Shown: positions 53,134-63,041, counted from the first letter of the stretch. The stretch is 64,000 bases of DNA from Roseateles oligotrophus (GCF_025717515.1 NZ_JAJIRN010000001.1:62001-126000), one strand, 5' to 3'. The notes: a model not told the origin generated them from the letters alone. Numbers and translations: made by a program.

Positions 53134-53931
53134 ATGAACGCAGCCGTGATCGCTGGCCGGGCCATGCCCGAACCACCTCCGAGGACCATGACCAGTCTGC
53201 TGACCTGGGGCGTGCTGCTGGCCCTGCTGGCCGGTAGTTGGAAGGGCGCCGACATGCGCCCGGCCGAGCTGTGGCGCGACAGCGGCAATATGCTGCAGTT
53301 CGCCAAGAGCTTTTTCCCGCCCGATCTGCACGACTGGCGCTATTACCTGCAAGAGTTAATCATCACCTTGCAGATCGCGCTCTGGGGCACGGCCTTGGCC
53401 GTCATCTGCGCCGCCCCACTGTCCCTGCTGGCGGCCGCTAACTTGACGCCTTGGTGGGTCCGGCAGCCGGTGCGGCGCTTGCTCGACGCCTTTCGCTCGA
53501 TCAATGAAATGGTGTTCGCGCTGATCTTTGTGGTCGCCGTGGGCCTGGGGCCATTTGCCGGTGTGCTGGCCTTGTGGGTGCACACGACCGGCATCCTGGC
53601 CAAGCTGTTCTCGGAGGCCGTCGAGGCGATCGACCCGCAGCCGGTCGAGGGTATCCGTGCGACCGGGGCGCACCCGCTGGCCGAGATCATCTACGGCGTG
53701 ATTCCGCAGGTCTTGCCGCTATGGATTTCCTACACCTTGTACCGGCTGGAGTCGAATGTGCGCTCGGCCTCGGTGGTTGGCATGGTGGGGGCGGGCGGCA
53801 TCGGCATGGTGTTGTGGGATGTGATGCGCGGCTTTCAGTACCAGCAGACTTGCACGGTGCTCATGATGCTGGTGCTCAGCGTGTCGGTGATCGACATGTT
53901 GTCGGCGCAGGTGCGCAAACGTCTGGTTTGA
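53134..53931 (+). CDS. phnE: Phosphonate ABC transporter permease
   Basis: A 265-aa binding-protein-dependent permease with about six membrane segments. The PhnE hallmarks are [38 protein letters not shown] and the EAA loop [32 protein letters not shown]. It is intact. It lies 27 bases after phnD, so reduced translation of phnD might also lower its expression through polarity. Confidence 0.92.
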   Translation: MNAAVIAGRAMPEPPPRTMTSLLTWGVLLALLAGSWKGADMRPAELWRDSGNMLQFAKSFFPPDLHDWRYYLQELIITLQIALWGTALAVICAAPLSLLAAANLTPWWVRQPVRRLLDAFRSINEMVFALIFVVAVGLGPFAGVLALWVHTTGILAKLFSEAVEAIDPQPVEGIRATGAHPLAEIIYGVIPQVLPLWISYTLYRLESNVRSASVVGMVGAGGIGMVLWDVMRGFQYQQTCTVLMMLVLSVSVIDMLSAQVRKRLV

Positions 53932-53947
53932 ACGGTGACCCCTGATC

Positions 53948-54508
53948 ATGAGTCTTGAAAGCATCGAGCGGCTTTTGCTTGAGAACGCGGCTATCGCCTA
54001 TGAAGGCGACCGTGCCGAGCCGGTCAGCAGCCTGGCCCATGCCTTGCAATGTGCGCAGCTGGCCGAATGGGCCGGTGCGCCAGCGCCCTTGGTGGCGGCG
54101 GCCTTGCTGCATGACATTGGGCATTTCATTGAAACCACCGGCCTAGCTGACGCTGACGCTGGCGATGATGTCGATGATGTGCATGAGGCACGTGCACAGC
54201 CACTGCTGACGCGCGTATTTGGCCCGGCGGTGGCTGAGCCGGTGCGTTGGCATGTGGCCGCCAAGCGTTACTTGGTCGCGGTGGACGCCGGCTATGGGGC
54301 GCAGCTGACGCCGGCCTCGGTGCATTCGCTGGGACTGCAGGGTGGGCCGATGTCGGTGGCCGAACAGGCGGCGTTCGAGGCCTTGCCGTTTGCGCAGGAT
54401 GCAATCAGCTTGCGGCGCTGGGATGATCAGGCCAAGCTGCCGGGGCGGCCGACGCCGGCCTTGGACTATTACTTGGCCTTGCTGCATGAATTGCGTTTGG
54501 TGAATTGA
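53948..54508 (+). CDS. HD-domain oxygenase-like protein of phosphonate operons (PhnZ-like)
   Basis: A 186-aa HD-domain protein of the phosphonate-operon HDIG family. The metal ligands are His in LAHALQCA, His-Asp in AALLHDIGHF and further His in DVHEA and RWHVAAKRY. PhnZ, a mixed-valence diiron dioxygenase, cleaves the C-P bond of 2-amino-1-hydroxyethylphosphonate. The lid motif Tyr-x-x-Glu of PhnZ appears here as YEGD, with Asp instead of Glu. The hydroxylase partner PhnY is not in the window. The gene follows phnE by 16 bases. Confidence 0.8.
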   Translation: MSLESIERLLLENAAIAYEGDRAEPVSSLAHALQCAQLAEWAGAPAPLVAAALLHDIGHFIETTGLADADAGDDVDDVHEARAQPLLTRVFGPAVAEPVRWHVAAKRYLVAVDAGYGAQLTPASVHSLGLQGGPMSVAEQAAFEALPFAQDAISLRRWDDQAKLPGRPTPALDYYLALLHELRLVN

Positions 54509-54760
54509 GGAACTGGTCACAGCCGCTAATTCTTTGAAGTCTTTCGCCCCTTTATTCAGGCCACAGAGTCGCTCCAAGCCCTTCGACTTGTTGCGAACGC
54601 GCATTGAGCCTTTGCGCAGCTCGGCGATTTCAAAAGGGGCAAGCTGCCGCACTCGCTTCGCAGAACGCCAAATTTCCCTGACGATCCGTTCGATTTGAAA
54701 GCCTACAAGGTGAACGGAGCGGACGCCCAAGCTTCGGCTGCTCAGCGTTCAACGTGGTGC

Positions 54761-55228
54761 TCAGTGAGTCTTCGTGGCAGGCGTGGAGCTGGTGCGCAGC
54801 CGCCCGGCCATGCGCAGCCCATCGCGCGCGTTCAAGCTCATCAGCGTGAGGTTCGTCGCGCCAGCGATCAATTCGATGGCCTGGACCACATAGAAGGCGG
54901 CGTCGAACGTGCCGTCTGAAGCCCAGCGGTTCAGCATGATCGCGCAGGGCACCAGCACCAGCAACCCGTTGGCGGCGATGAGCGGCATGCGTTTCCTCTT
55001 GCTGTCGACGAGGCGGCCTTTGCGCGACTTGGCGAGAAACATGCCGCTACCGCCTGCAGCCGCCATCAGCGGGACCATGATCCACAGACCCGGCGTGACG
55101 ATGAGCGACTTCAGCTGTGCCACTGCGGCGTGCGAGCCGAACAGCTCGGTGAGGATGGTGGCAATGAAGAAAGTGGCAATGCACAGCGGGGCGAGAAGCC
55201 CCGCGATCATGTGGGCAAGTTTGGGCAT
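54761..55228 (-). CDS. Hypothetical membrane protein
   Basis: A 155-aa protein with four hydrophobic segments (about residues 5-25, 43-62, 80-98 and 112-130), starting MPKLAHMIAGLLAPLCIATF. No specific family is recognised. It is preceded by a monooxygenase-like gene in the same direction with 26 bases between them, and both are divergent from a LysR regulator that probably controls them. The region 54509-54760 downstream is empty apart from short frames I cannot assign. Confidence 0.72.
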   Translation of the reverse strand: MPKLAHMIAGLLAPLCIATFFIATILTELFGSHAAVAQLKSLIVTPGLWIMVPLMAAAGGSGMFLAKSRKGRLVDSKRKRMPLIAANGLLVLVPCAIMLNRWASDGTFDAAFYVVQAIELIAGATNLTLMSLNARDGLRMAGRLRTSSTPATKTH

Positions 55229-55254
55229 GACAGTCCTTTTGGCAGGGATGCGAA

Positions 55255-55623
55255 TCAAGCCGCGCACAAGTTGGCCACGGCGACCTTGGCGAAGAGGTGC
55301 GGCTGCGCGACCGCGCTCGACGGGTAGGCCGCCAGCGCGCTCGCGAAGTCCGGGTGCGTGAATGCAGCGCGGAAGCTTCCCACCGAGTCCCACATGGCGT
55401 AATTCATGAACATGTGGCTGCCGCCGATGGCGCGGTGCAACTGCGTGGACAGGAATCCCGGCTGCTGCTTCATCCAGATCGCATCTTTCTCCCATGCGGA
55501 CATCAGCGCCGGGACATCAGCCTCGGCCACCGTAAACAGGTTCACCAGAACAACCGGGTCGGCCGTGCTCTGCAATTGTTGGTCGATGGGGCATGCAGGG
55601 TCGAGCGGGAGAAGGTTCAGCAT
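55255..55623 (-). CDS. Antibiotic-biosynthesis monooxygenase-like (ABM) domain protein
   Basis: A 122-aa protein of the dimeric alpha-beta barrel type: VVLVNLFTVAEADVPALMSAWEKDAIWMKQQPGFLSTQLHRAIGG and a conserved NYAMWDSVGSFRAAF. ABM proteins include small cofactor-free monooxygenases and heme-degrading enzymes; the substrate here is unknown. It is divergent from the LysR gene at 55752 and cotranscribed with the membrane protein gene downstream. Confidence 0.85.
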   Translation of the reverse strand: MLNLLPLDPACPIDQQLQSTADPVVLVNLFTVAEADVPALMSAWEKDAIWMKQQPGFLSTQLHRAIGGSHMFMNYAMWDSVGSFRAAFTHPDFASALAAYPSSAVAQPHLFAKVAVANLCAA

Positions 55624-55751
55624 AGTTTGCTTCCGGTGTGTGCTTGTTGCCGGGACTGTATGAGGCGCACCCTGCCGCGCCTAGACCGAAGGCCGAGACA
55701 CACTGTTTGGTCTTCGTTGACAATCGCAAGTCACAAGACTGGAGCTTTCTG

Positions 55752-56669
55752 ATGGACCGATTCGATGCCATGCGCGCATTTGTTCAGGTGGTGGAAAGCG
55801 GCAGCTACACCAAGGCGGCCCTGCAGTTGAACCTGCACAAGGCGACCGTCAGCCAGCAGATACAGCAACTCGAAGACAAGCTCGGCACGCGCCTGCTCAC
55901 GCGCACTACCCGTTCGGTCACACCGACGGAAGAGGGCATGGCGTATTACGCGCATGCCTGCGCCATCCTGCAACAGGTGGACGAGGTGGAGTCGCAGTTG
56001 CGCAAGGGGACCAGCGCGCCAGCGGGGCACCTGCGCATTGACGTGCCTGTGGCCATGGGGCGACTGGTCTTTGCGCCCGAGATTCGCGGATTTCTCGAGC
56101 GCTACCCCAAGATCACGATTGAGCTGGGTTGTACCGACCGGGCTGTCGACTTGGTGCAGGAAGGAGTGGACTGCGCGCTGCGTGGCGGCCAGTTGCCGGA
56201 CTCGCGGCTATCGGCGCGCCGCGTCGGCGATCTGCGCTTTGCCCTGTGTGCCGCGCCTCACTACATCGATCAACGCGGATTGCCGAGCACACCCGAGGAC
56301 CTGGTCCTCCACCATCAGGTCGGGTATGTGCTCGCATCGACTGGCAAGGTGCGCCCCGTAACGTTGATGCGCGAAGGCCTCAAGGTGGAATTCGATGTGC
56401 CTGCGCGCTTTCAAACCACGGACAGCGCGGCAGCCTTGAATGCAGGCCTGGATGGGTTGGGTATCGTCGTGCTGGCGGAGTTCGTAGCCAGCCATTACCT
56501 GACGAGCGGCGCCCTGGTGCGGGTGCTGCCGGGCTGGCAATGCCCGTCGCTTCCGCTGCACCTGGTGACGCCCGCTACCCGCAAGCGCGCCGCACGTGTA
56601 CAAGCTTTTATGGACTGGGCGCATGCCCTGCTGCTTCGGCGCCTGGGTTCGCAAATGGACAACCATTGA
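55752..56669 (+). CDS. LysR-family transcriptional regulator
   Basis: A 305-aa regulator. The N-terminal winged helix (MDRFDAMRAFVQVVESGSYTKAALQLNLHKATVSQQIQQLEDKLGTRLL) and the C-terminal effector domain (GHLRIDVPVAMGRLVFAPEIRGFLERYP) are standard. The ATG at 55752 gives the canonical start, and upstream in-frame codons are intergenic. It is divergent from the ABM monooxygenase gene with a 128-base spacer, which makes that gene its likely target. Confidence 0.93.
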   Translation: MDRFDAMRAFVQVVESGSYTKAALQLNLHKATVSQQIQQLEDKLGTRLLTRTTRSVTPTEEGMAYYAHACAILQQVDEVESQLRKGTSAPAGHLRIDVPVAMGRLVFAPEIRGFLERYPKITIELGCTDRAVDLVQEGVDCALRGGQLPDSRLSARRVGDLRFALCAAPHYIDQRGLPSTPEDLVLHHQVGYVLASTGKVRPVTLMREGLKVEFDVPARFQTTDSAAALNAGLDGLGIVVLAEFVASHYLTSGALVRVLPGWQCPSLPLHLVTPATRKRAARVQAFMDWAHALLLRRLGSQMDNH

Positions 56670-56988
56670 AGTGTGTCTTTTGCCGCTGGCGCGGAAGTAG
56701 ACGGGCAGTCCCGTTTCATTGAATGCTGATTTTCCAGACCCGCAGGGATGGGTCCGCCGCCACGATGCCGGTCATTGCATAGGCGCTGGTTTTGCCTCTG
56801 AGCGGCCGGCCTTGCAAGACTGAACCGGGGTCAAGACTTGATCAAGAGCGCGCCAGAGCTCCATCACGGCATGTGATCATGGGCGGCGGTTACCACTCAT
56901 CCTTGGGTTTGACCGTTGCTACCAAAACGATGGCTTGAGGCGGCCTTGAAGAATAGAGTTTGTGCCTTGAACAAACTGGATCTCAGTC
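56670..56988. other. 319-base region without a gene upstream of yceI
   Basis: No credible coding frame and no strong hairpin seen. It must contain the yceI promoter; TTGAGG/TTGAAG hexamers near 56936-56952 are possible -35 elements, without a convincing -10. Confidence 0.5.
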
Positions 56989-57555
56989 ATGAAAAAACTT
57001 TCCCTGCTCGCTCTTGCGCTGGCATTTTCCGGCGCGGCCCTGGGCGCCAACGGAACCTATGTTGTCGACCCACTGCACAGTTTCGCGCGCTTCGAGTACA
57101 ACCATTGGGGCTACACCTCGGTAGGGGGGCGCTTTGACCGCACCGCAGGCAAGGTAACGATTGATACGGAGAAAAAGCTCGGTTCGGTGGACGTGGTCAT
57201 CGACGCAAAATCAGTCAGCGCTGGTTCAGCCGAATTCAATGAACACCTGCAGGGAGAGGATTATTTCGACACCAAGAAATATCCTTCGATCTCCTTCAAA
57301 TCAGACAAGTTCAATTTTGAAGGGGACAAGCTGATCAGCGTTGACGGCAATTTGACGATCAAGGGTATCTCCAAGCCAGTGACCCTGGTGCTGAGCTCAT
57401 TTATGTGCAAAATGCATCCGCTGTTCAGAAAAGACTATTGCGGCGCCAACGCGAGCGCCAAGATCAAGCGCAGCGAGTTCAACGCCGGCAAATACGCGCC
57501 CTTCGTCGCTGACGAAGTGATGCTGAACATCTCATTAGAAGCGGCCAAGGAGTAA
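56989..57555 (+). CDS. yceI: YceI family periplasmic lipid-binding protein
   Basis: A 188-aa protein with a signal peptide cleaved near LGA (residue 19), then the YceI lipocalin-like barrel: GTYVVDPLHSFARFEYNHWGYTSVGGRF, SVDVVIDAKSVSAGSAEFNEHLQGEDYFD, YPSISFKSDKF, LTIKGISKPVTL. YceI proteins bind polyisoprenoids. It is followed by a two-component system 17 bases downstream, so stress-responsive control is plausible. Confidence 0.93.
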   Translation: MKKLSLLALALAFSGAALGANGTYVVDPLHSFARFEYNHWGYTSVGGRFDRTAGKVTIDTEKKLGSVDVVIDAKSVSAGSAEFNEHLQGEDYFDTKKYPSISFKSDKFNFEGDKLISVDGNLTIKGISKPVTLVLSSFMCKMHPLFRKDYCGANASAKIKRSEFNAGKYAPFVADEVMLNISLEAAKE

Positions 57556-57571
57556 GCATGTTGGTGACGCT

Positions 57572-58657
57572 GTGAAACACCACCCGAGCCGAGCGCCAAC
57601 CGTAGACAGCGCGGCTCAGCCATTGGGGTCAACGCGTGACTACTGGTCATGCCAGCTGGTCGGGTGGTGTTTGTTCACGGCGTTCAGCCTGTTTCTTTCG
57701 GCGTCCGGCGAGACTCCAAGAGAGGCCTTGAATTACGGCATCATCAAAGTTTGGAGCTTGCTGACGGGGCTGGCGCTGTCCCACGGCTGGCGCCATTTCC
57801 TGCGACGGCGAGGCTGGCTTGATCGCAACCGAGTATTCCCCTTCCTGGGTATCTTTTTCGGCTTGCTGCTGCTTAGCCTGGCGCAAACTTCCGCCGGCTT
57901 GGCGGCTTATGCGATCTTTCGCCGCGCCAGCCTTGCCAAGGACTCGGCCAATCTGCCAGTGGTTGTCCTGAGCTGGTTTTTCATCTTCCTGATTTGGACA
58001 TTGGTCTACGCTGTAGTCTTGTCCCGGCGGCGCGCAGTGCGCTTTGAGCTAGAAAAATTGCAGTTGGAAGTCAGCGTCAAAGAGGCCGAGTTGCGCACCT
58101 TGCAGGCCCAAGTGAATCCGCATTTCTTCTTCAACAGCTTGAACAGCATCCGAGCCCTGATTTATCAGGATGTGGACGCTGCTGCGCAGGCGGTTGGCAA
58201 GCTTGCAGGCATGATGCGCTACAGCCTGCAGGCGGGCCAATCCGACACGGTGCGGTTGGCCGACGAGATCGAAGCCGTCCAAGCCTATCTGAGCATGGAA
58301 AAGATTCGTTTCGAAGATCGGCTGCAGGTGACACTGGCCATCGATGCCGGTCTCGAGGAGACCGCCATTCCGCCCATGGCCTTGCAAACGCTGGTGGAGA
58401 ACGCGGTCAAACATGGCGTTGAGTTAAGCATGGGCGCTTGCGTCATCCGCATCACGGCGCAACACATTGGCGACCTTGTCACCTTGCGCGTGGCCAACCA
58501 GGGCGTACTTGGCGCTGCGGGCAACTCTACCCAGATGGGCTTGGCCAACACCGCCAGGCGGCTTGGCCTGCTGTTTGGTGGGCTTGCGTCTTGCGAGTTG
58601 GTCGAGCGCGATGGCTGGGTGATTGCCAGCCTGGTGTTGCCCTGGACGCAGCCATGA
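57572..58657 (+). CDS. LytS/AlgZ-type sensor histidine kinase
   Basis: A 361-aa kinase with a GTG start (57572). The N-terminal half has four or so hydrophobic segments (about residues 30-145). The kinase part has the His_kinase box LQAQVNPHFFFNSLNSIRALI with His184, the phosphorylation site, and an ATPase domain with LVENAVKHG and MGLANTARRLGLLFG. It overlaps the response regulator gene by ATGA. The ligand is unknown. Confidence 0.92.
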   Translation: MKHHPSRAPTVDSAAQPLGSTRDYWSCQLVGWCLFTAFSLFLSASGETPREALNYGIIKVWSLLTGLALSHGWRHFLRRRGWLDRNRVFPFLGIFFGLLLLSLAQTSAGLAAYAIFRRASLAKDSANLPVVVLSWFFIFLIWTLVYAVVLSRRRAVRFELEKLQLEVSVKEAELRTLQAQVNPHFFFNSLNSIRALIYQDVDAAAQAVGKLAGMMRYSLQAGQSDTVRLADEIEAVQAYLSMEKIRFEDRLQVTLAIDAGLEETAIPPMALQTLVENAVKHGVELSMGACVIRITAQHIGDLVTLRVANQGVLGAAGNSTQMGLANTARRLGLLFGGLASCELVERDGWVIASLVLPWTQP

Positions 58658-59364
58658 ACGTTGTGATCATCGATGACGAGCGCCTTGCACGGGATGAATT
58701 GCGCCGGCTCTTGAAAAACCACGCCGAGGTAAACATTGTTGGCGAGGCGACCAATGTGGTGGAGGCACGTCACGCTATTGAGACGCTGGCGCCCGACTTG
58801 ATCTTCCTCGATATAAGGATGCCGGGTGGCAATGGTTTCGAATTGCTGGAATCGCTTGAAGAGGCGCCTGCGGTGATCTTCACGACAGCCTTTGACAGCT
58901 ATGCCATTCGCGCGTTTCAGGTCAACGCATTGGACTACCTGCAAAAGCCTGTCGACCCTCAGCGACTGGAGTCCGCGCTGCTGCGCTGCGCCCGCCAGCT
59001 TCATCCTCGCGTCGCTGCGCCGCAGGTTCAGGCGGGTGAGAGCAAGGTGTTCATCAAAGACGGCGAGCGCTGCTGGTTCGTCGCACTCGACCAAATCGCC
59101 TTGTTTGAATCCGAAGGCAATTACACGCGGGTCTTTTTCGACAATGAACGGCCCTTGCTGCTGCGCTCACTCAATCAACTGGAGCTGAGGCTTGACCCCG
59201 CACACTTTGTCCGTGTCAGCCGGCGCTACATTGCCAATCTGCAGTTTGTCACCGGCATCGCGCCTTCGGCTGCGGGCGGGTTGACGCTGACCCTGAAGGG
59301 TGAGCTGAGCATTGAAATGTCGCGTCGGCGTGCGGTTGAGTTCAAGTTGTCGAATCGGCTCTAA
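58654..59364 (+). CDS. LytTR-family response regulator
   Basis: A 236-aa response regulator of the AlgR/LytR type. The receiver domain has DDE (residues 7-9), the phospho-acceptor Asp in LIFLDIRMPGG, and the conserved Lys in LDYLQKPVD. The LytTR DNA-binding domain (residues 128-234) has KDGERCWFVALDQIALFESEGNYT and FVRVSRRYIANL. It is coupled to the sensor kinase. Likely targets include nearby genes such as yceI, which is inference. Confidence 0.94.
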   Translation: MNVVIIDDERLARDELRRLLKNHAEVNIVGEATNVVEARHAIETLAPDLIFLDIRMPGGNGFELLESLEEAPAVIFTTAFDSYAIRAFQVNALDYLQKPVDPQRLESALLRCARQLHPRVAAPQVQAGESKVFIKDGERCWFVALDQIALFESEGNYTRVFFDNERPLLLRSLNQLELRLDPAHFVRVSRRYIANLQFVTGIAPSAAGGLTLTLKGELSIEMSRRRAVEFKLSNRL

Positions 59365-59454
59365 GAAAAATAGACGGGGTAGAGAAAATGGGTCAGGTCC
59401 ATTTAGTTGCCCATTGCCAGAGGCTGTCAACAGCCGACCTCAGCGGACCCGTTT

Positions 59455-60049
59455 TCAGGACAACAACTTCACCGGCGTCTCGGGATGGAATGCCAAACCG
59501 GCCAGGCCGGCCACGCCCATGAAAACCCCGCTCAGCGTCGGGAGCAGGGCGATAAAGAAAAGCGCCGGAAGCCGCGTCAGCGCGGTGACGGCCAACATCG
59601 CGATGGCGATCGCAATCAAGGCATTGGAGAGGTCAAACTGATCGTCGCGGAAGTTCAGGGCGTCGTAGTTTTTTTGATCCTGCTCGGCCTGCGCCTTCAA
59701 CTCCAGCTTCTTCTCATCCTGATCGCTGGCCAGAACGCGATATTTGGCAATCGCCTTGTCATAGCTAGCCGCCGAACTCGCCGGCGCACCGAGTTGGGCC
59801 AACTCAAGCTGGGTTACCGTGGCCTCGGAAATTTCTTGGCGCAGATTGCGTGCTTGGTAGAAGGCCCAGTGATCGAGCTTGTCGGCCTGGGCCTGCTGCA
59901 TGGCCTGAACGATGTTGTCGTCCTTGACCTTGCAGATGCCCATGAAGGTGGCCAGCAAGGCGACCGTGATCGCCACCGCCGGGTTTAACCTGCAGGGCAT
60001 CTACGGCGCGTTCGGCCGTCTCGATCACATCCTGCGGGTCGACATCCAT
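59455..60049 (-). pseudogene. DUF4337 family membrane protein gene with frameshift
   Basis: The start MDVDPQDVIETAERAVDALQ (from 60049, eleven bases after the purH stop) is in one frame. The rest of the protein (NPAVAITVALLATFMGICKV onward, with a C-terminal pair of membrane segments) is in another. The switch lies near 59987-59992, where one extra base would explain it. The second frame alone has a possible ATG at 60000 giving a 181-aa product that still starts before the first membrane segment, so partial function cannot be excluded. Confidence 0.72.
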
Positions 60050-60059
60050 CTCGGTATTC

Positions 60060-61649
60060 TCAATGCCGGAAATGGCGCACTCCGCTGAAGACCATCGCGA
60101 TGCCACGCTCGTTGGCGGCGGCGATCACCTCGTCATCGCGCATCGAGCCGCCCGGCTGGATGACGCTGGTGGCACCGGCGTCAACGACCACATCCAGGCC
60201 ATCGCGGAAGGGGAAGAAGGCATCGCTGGCGACTGCCGATCCCGCCAATGTCAGGCCGGCGTTCTCGGCCTTGATCTTGGCGATGCGGGCCGAGTCGATG
60301 CGGCTCATCTGGCCCGCGCCGACGCCCAAGGTCATGCCGCCGGCGCAGAAGACGATCGCGTTGCTCTTCACATATTGCGCCACCGTCCAGGCGAACAAGA
60401 GGTCTTCGAGTTCTTGCGCGCTAGGCTGTTTGGTGGTGACGACCTTGAGGTCGCTGGCCTTCAGAAAGTGGTTGTCGGCGGTTTGCACCAGCAGGCCGGA
60501 GCCGACGCGCTTGGTATCAATGGCGTTGCGGCCCTGACTGAATGGCGTTGAGCCTCCGGCGGGCAGCGCGATTTCCAACAGCCGCACATTGGCTTTGGCC
60601 GAGAAGATCGCGCGCGCTTCATCGCTGAAGGCAGGTGCCATCAGCACTTCAACGAACTGTTTGGCCACATGGCTGGCGGCCGCCGCGTCTACCGGGCGGT
60701 TGAAGGCGATGATGCCGCCGAAGGCGCTGGTCGGGTCAGTCTGCAGAGCTTTCGCATAGGCGCTCGCCGCGTTCTCGGCTACGGCCACGCCGCAAGGGTT
60801 GGCATGCTTGATGATGACGCAGGCGGGGGCTTCAAAAGCCTTCACGCATTCCCAGGCAGCGTCGGCGTCGGCGATATTGTTGTAGCTCAGCTCCTTGCCC
60901 TGCAACTGCCGGGCGGTGACCAGCGAGCCGGGCGCGGGCATGAGGTCGCGGTACAAGGCGGCGGTCTGGTGCGAGTTTTCGCCATAGCGCAGGTCTTGTA
61001 CCTTGACGAAGGTGGCGTTCATCTGGCCGGGATATTCGGCCATCGAGCCATCGTCCTGGCGTGCGCTCAAGTAATTGCTGATCGCAGCGTCATATTGGGC
61101 GATGCGATTGAAGGCGGCGACCGAGGCAGCGAAACGGGTCTTGTCGCTGGTCTTGCCGCTGCTCTTGAGTTCTTCCAGCACCTGCGCGTATTGGCCGGCA
61201 TCGGTCAGCACGGTCACATCTTTCCAGTTCTTCGCCGCGCTGCGCACCATCGCCGGGCCGCCGATGTCGATGTTCTCGATCGCGTCTTCGAGTGTGCAGC
61301 CGGGCTTGGCCACGGTCGCTTCAAAGGGGTAGAGATTGACCGCCAGGATGTCGATCATGGTGATGTCGTGTTTTGCCGCTGCCGCCATATGCTCGGGCAG
61401 GTCGCGGCGGGCCAGCAGGCCACCGTGGACCTTGGGGTGCAGGGTCTTGACGCGGCCGTCCAGCATCTCGGGGAAGCCGGTGTGCTCGGCCACCTCGGTG
61501 ACGGGCAGGCCGGCGTCGGCGAGCAGCTTGGCGGTGCCGCCGGTGGACAGCAGGCGCACGCCCAGGCCGTTCAGCGCGGTGGCGAATTCGAGGATGCCGG
61601 TCTTGTCGGACACGGAGATCAATGCGGTGAGGGCAGTCAGTTTGGACAT
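60060..61649 (-). CDS. purH: Bifunctional AICAR formyltransferase / IMP cyclohydrolase
   Basis: A 529-aa enzyme for the last two steps of IMP synthesis. The N-terminal cyclohydrolase domain has [15 protein letters not shown] and [19 protein letters not shown]. The C-terminal formyltransferase domain has the KHANPCGVA motif, where Lys-His are catalytic. Normal length. It is downstream of the fis-family gene, an arrangement common in betaproteobacteria. Confidence 0.96.
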   Translation of the reverse strand: MSKLTALTALISVSDKTGILEFATALNGLGVRLLSTGGTAKLLADAGLPVTEVAEHTGFPEMLDGRVKTLHPKVHGGLLARRDLPEHMAAAAKHDITMIDILAVNLYPFEATVAKPGCTLEDAIENIDIGGPAMVRSAAKNWKDVTVLTDAGQYAQVLEELKSSGKTSDKTRFAASVAAFNRIAQYDAAISNYLSARQDDGSMAEYPGQMNATFVKVQDLRYGENSHQTAALYRDLMPAPGSLVTARQLQGKELSYNNIADADAAWECVKAFEAPACVIIKHANPCGVAVAENAASAYAKALQTDPTSAFGGIIAFNRPVDAAAASHVAKQFVEVLMAPAFSDEARAIFSAKANVRLLEIALPAGGSTPFSQGRNAIDTKRVGSGLLVQTADNHFLKASDLKVVTTKQPSAQELEDLLFAWTVAQYVKSNAIVFCAGGMTLGVGAGQMSRIDSARIAKIKAENAGLTLAGSAVASDAFFPFRDGLDVVVDAGATSVIQPGGSMRDDEVIAAANERGIAMVFSGVRHFRH

Positions 61650-61722
61650 GATGTGCGGGGAGCTACTACGTTAGAAAGATGCGTTCGCGCCGGGTGTTTG
61701 CGCTTGCTTGTGCTTGCACTGG

Positions 61723-61959
61723 CTAGAGCAATTTATGTTCCGTCAACTTGCGCCGCAGCGTGTTGCGGTTGATGCCCAGCCATTCGGCGGCTTTGCTTTG
61801 GTTGCCAGCGGCGTGTTTCATCACCACCTCCAGCAGAGGTTTCTCAACCACTTGGATCAGCATCTCGTGCATCGAGTGCGGCTCTTCGCCGTCCAGGTCG
61901 CGGAAATAGATCTCAAGGTTCTCGCGCACGCAGGCATCGATCGGTTTCGGGGTCATCAT
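61723..61959 (-). CDS. fis: Fis family nucleoid-associated DNA-binding protein
   Basis: A 78-aa protein, shorter than E. coli Fis (98 aa) but typical for betaproteobacteria. The C-terminal HTH, GNQSKAAEWLGINRNTLRRKLTEHKLL, is nearly canonical. Its start overlaps the dusB stop by ATGA, mirroring the dusB-fis operon of enterobacteria. Confidence 0.94.
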   Translation of the reverse strand: MMTPKPIDACVRENLEIYFRDLDGEEPHSMHEMLIQVVEKPLLEVVMKHAAGNQSKAAEWLGINRNTLRRKLTEHKLL

Positions 61960-63041
61960 GCCTGTTGTCTCAGTTGCTTGTTTTCATGGGAAGCTATTGT
62001 TCGAGCTTCTGGCGGCTTGGCAAGATAGGGCAAGCGCTGATACGAGGCCCCGAGTGTGTCAAACCAAGCTTGCAGCGCCTTGACTTGGGCCGCGCTGCTG
62101 TCCAGCAAATTCATCGCTTGGCGGAACTCTTCGCCGCCGGGAAGCTCAGTGACCGCCCAGCCGATATGTTTGCGCGCCGTGCGCATGCCGGTCAGCTCGC
62201 CGTAGAGGCTGTAATGGTCGTGCAGATGCTCGATCAGCCAGTCGCGCGCTTGCAGTACGGTGGGGGCAGGCAGTTGTTCGCCGGTGGCCAGAAAATGGGC
62301 GGTTTCGGCAAAAATCCAGGGCCGACCCTGGGCCGCGCGACCAATCATCACCGCGTCGGCACCGGTCAGCGCCAAGACTTCTTTGGCTTTTTGAGGCGAG
62401 TCGATGTCGCCATTGGCGACCACCGCAATTTTCAGCGCTGCCTTGACGGCTGCCACCGTCGCGTATTCGGCCGCGCCCTTGTAACCCTGCTCGCGGGTGC
62501 GGCCATGCACGGTCACCATGGCCACGCCGGCACGTTCGGCCGCCAGCGCCAAACTCACGGCATTCTTTTCGCTCTCGCACCAACCGGTGCGCATCTTCAG
62601 TGTCACCGGTACGCCTTGCAGCGCCGCGGCTTCGACCACCGCCTCGATGATTTGCAAGGCCAAGGGTTCGTCTTGCATCAAGGCCGAGCCGGCCCATTTA
62701 TTGCAGACCTTCTTGGCCGGGCAGCCCATATTGATGTCGATGATCTGCGCACCGCGGTCGATGTTGTAGCGGGTAGCCTCGGCCATCATGGCCGCGTCGG
62801 TGCCGGCAATTTGTACCGCGATCGGGCCGGCTTCGCCCTCATGGTTGGCGCGCCTCGAGGTCTTCAGGCTGGTCCACAGGTCCTTGCGCGAGGTCACCAT
62901 CTCGCTGACTGCATAGCCCGCACCCAGGCGCCGGCAGAGCTGGCGAAACGGCCTGTCGGTGACGCCGGCCATCGGTGCCACGAACAGATTGTTCGGCAAG
63001 TTGTGGGGGCCGATACGAAAGACCGGAGGGATGGTGTGCAT
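61956..63041 (-). CDS. dusB: tRNA-dihydrouridine synthase B
   Basis: A 361-aa FMN enzyme reducing uridine in the tRNA D-loop. The flavin-binding APMAGVTDRPFRQLCR start and the catalytic cysteine in DINMGCPAKKVCNKWAGS are present, as are the phosphate-binding TVHGRTREQGYKG and GADAVMIGRAAQGRPWIF blocks. It is the first gene of a dusB-fis pair, and purH follows. Confidence 0.96.
   Translation of the reverse strand: MHTIPPVFRIGPHNLPNNLFVAPMAGVTDRPFRQLCRRLGAGYAVSEMVTSRKDLWTSLKTSRRANHEGEAGPIAVQIAGTDAAMMAEATRYNIDRGAQIIDINMGCPAKKVCNKWAGSALMQDEPLALQIIEAVVEAAALQGVPVTLKMRTGWCESEKNAVSLALAAERAGVAMVTVHGRTREQGYKGAAEYATVAAVKAALKIAVVANGDIDSPQKAKEVLALTGADAVMIGRAAQGRPWIFAETAHFLATGEQLPAPTVLQARDWLIEHLHDHYSLYGELTGMRTARKHIGWAVTELPGGEEFRQAMNLLDSSAAQVKALQAWFDTLGASYQRLPYLAKPPEARTIASHENKQLRQQA

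Noticed and set aside
54509-54760. Minus-strand frame between the HD gene and the membrane protein gene
   Set aside because: About 70 codons look faintly protein-like and basic, but I could not link them to any family, and the frame continues antisense into the HD gene.
59985-59997. Programmed frameshift in the DUF4337 gene
   Set aside because: The sequence at the switch has no slippery heptamer in the correct frame and no clear downstream stem; a one-base lesion is simpler.
60669-61772. Plus-strand open frame antisense to purH (367 codons)
   Set aside because: Gly/His-rich shadow translation opposite a clear purH.
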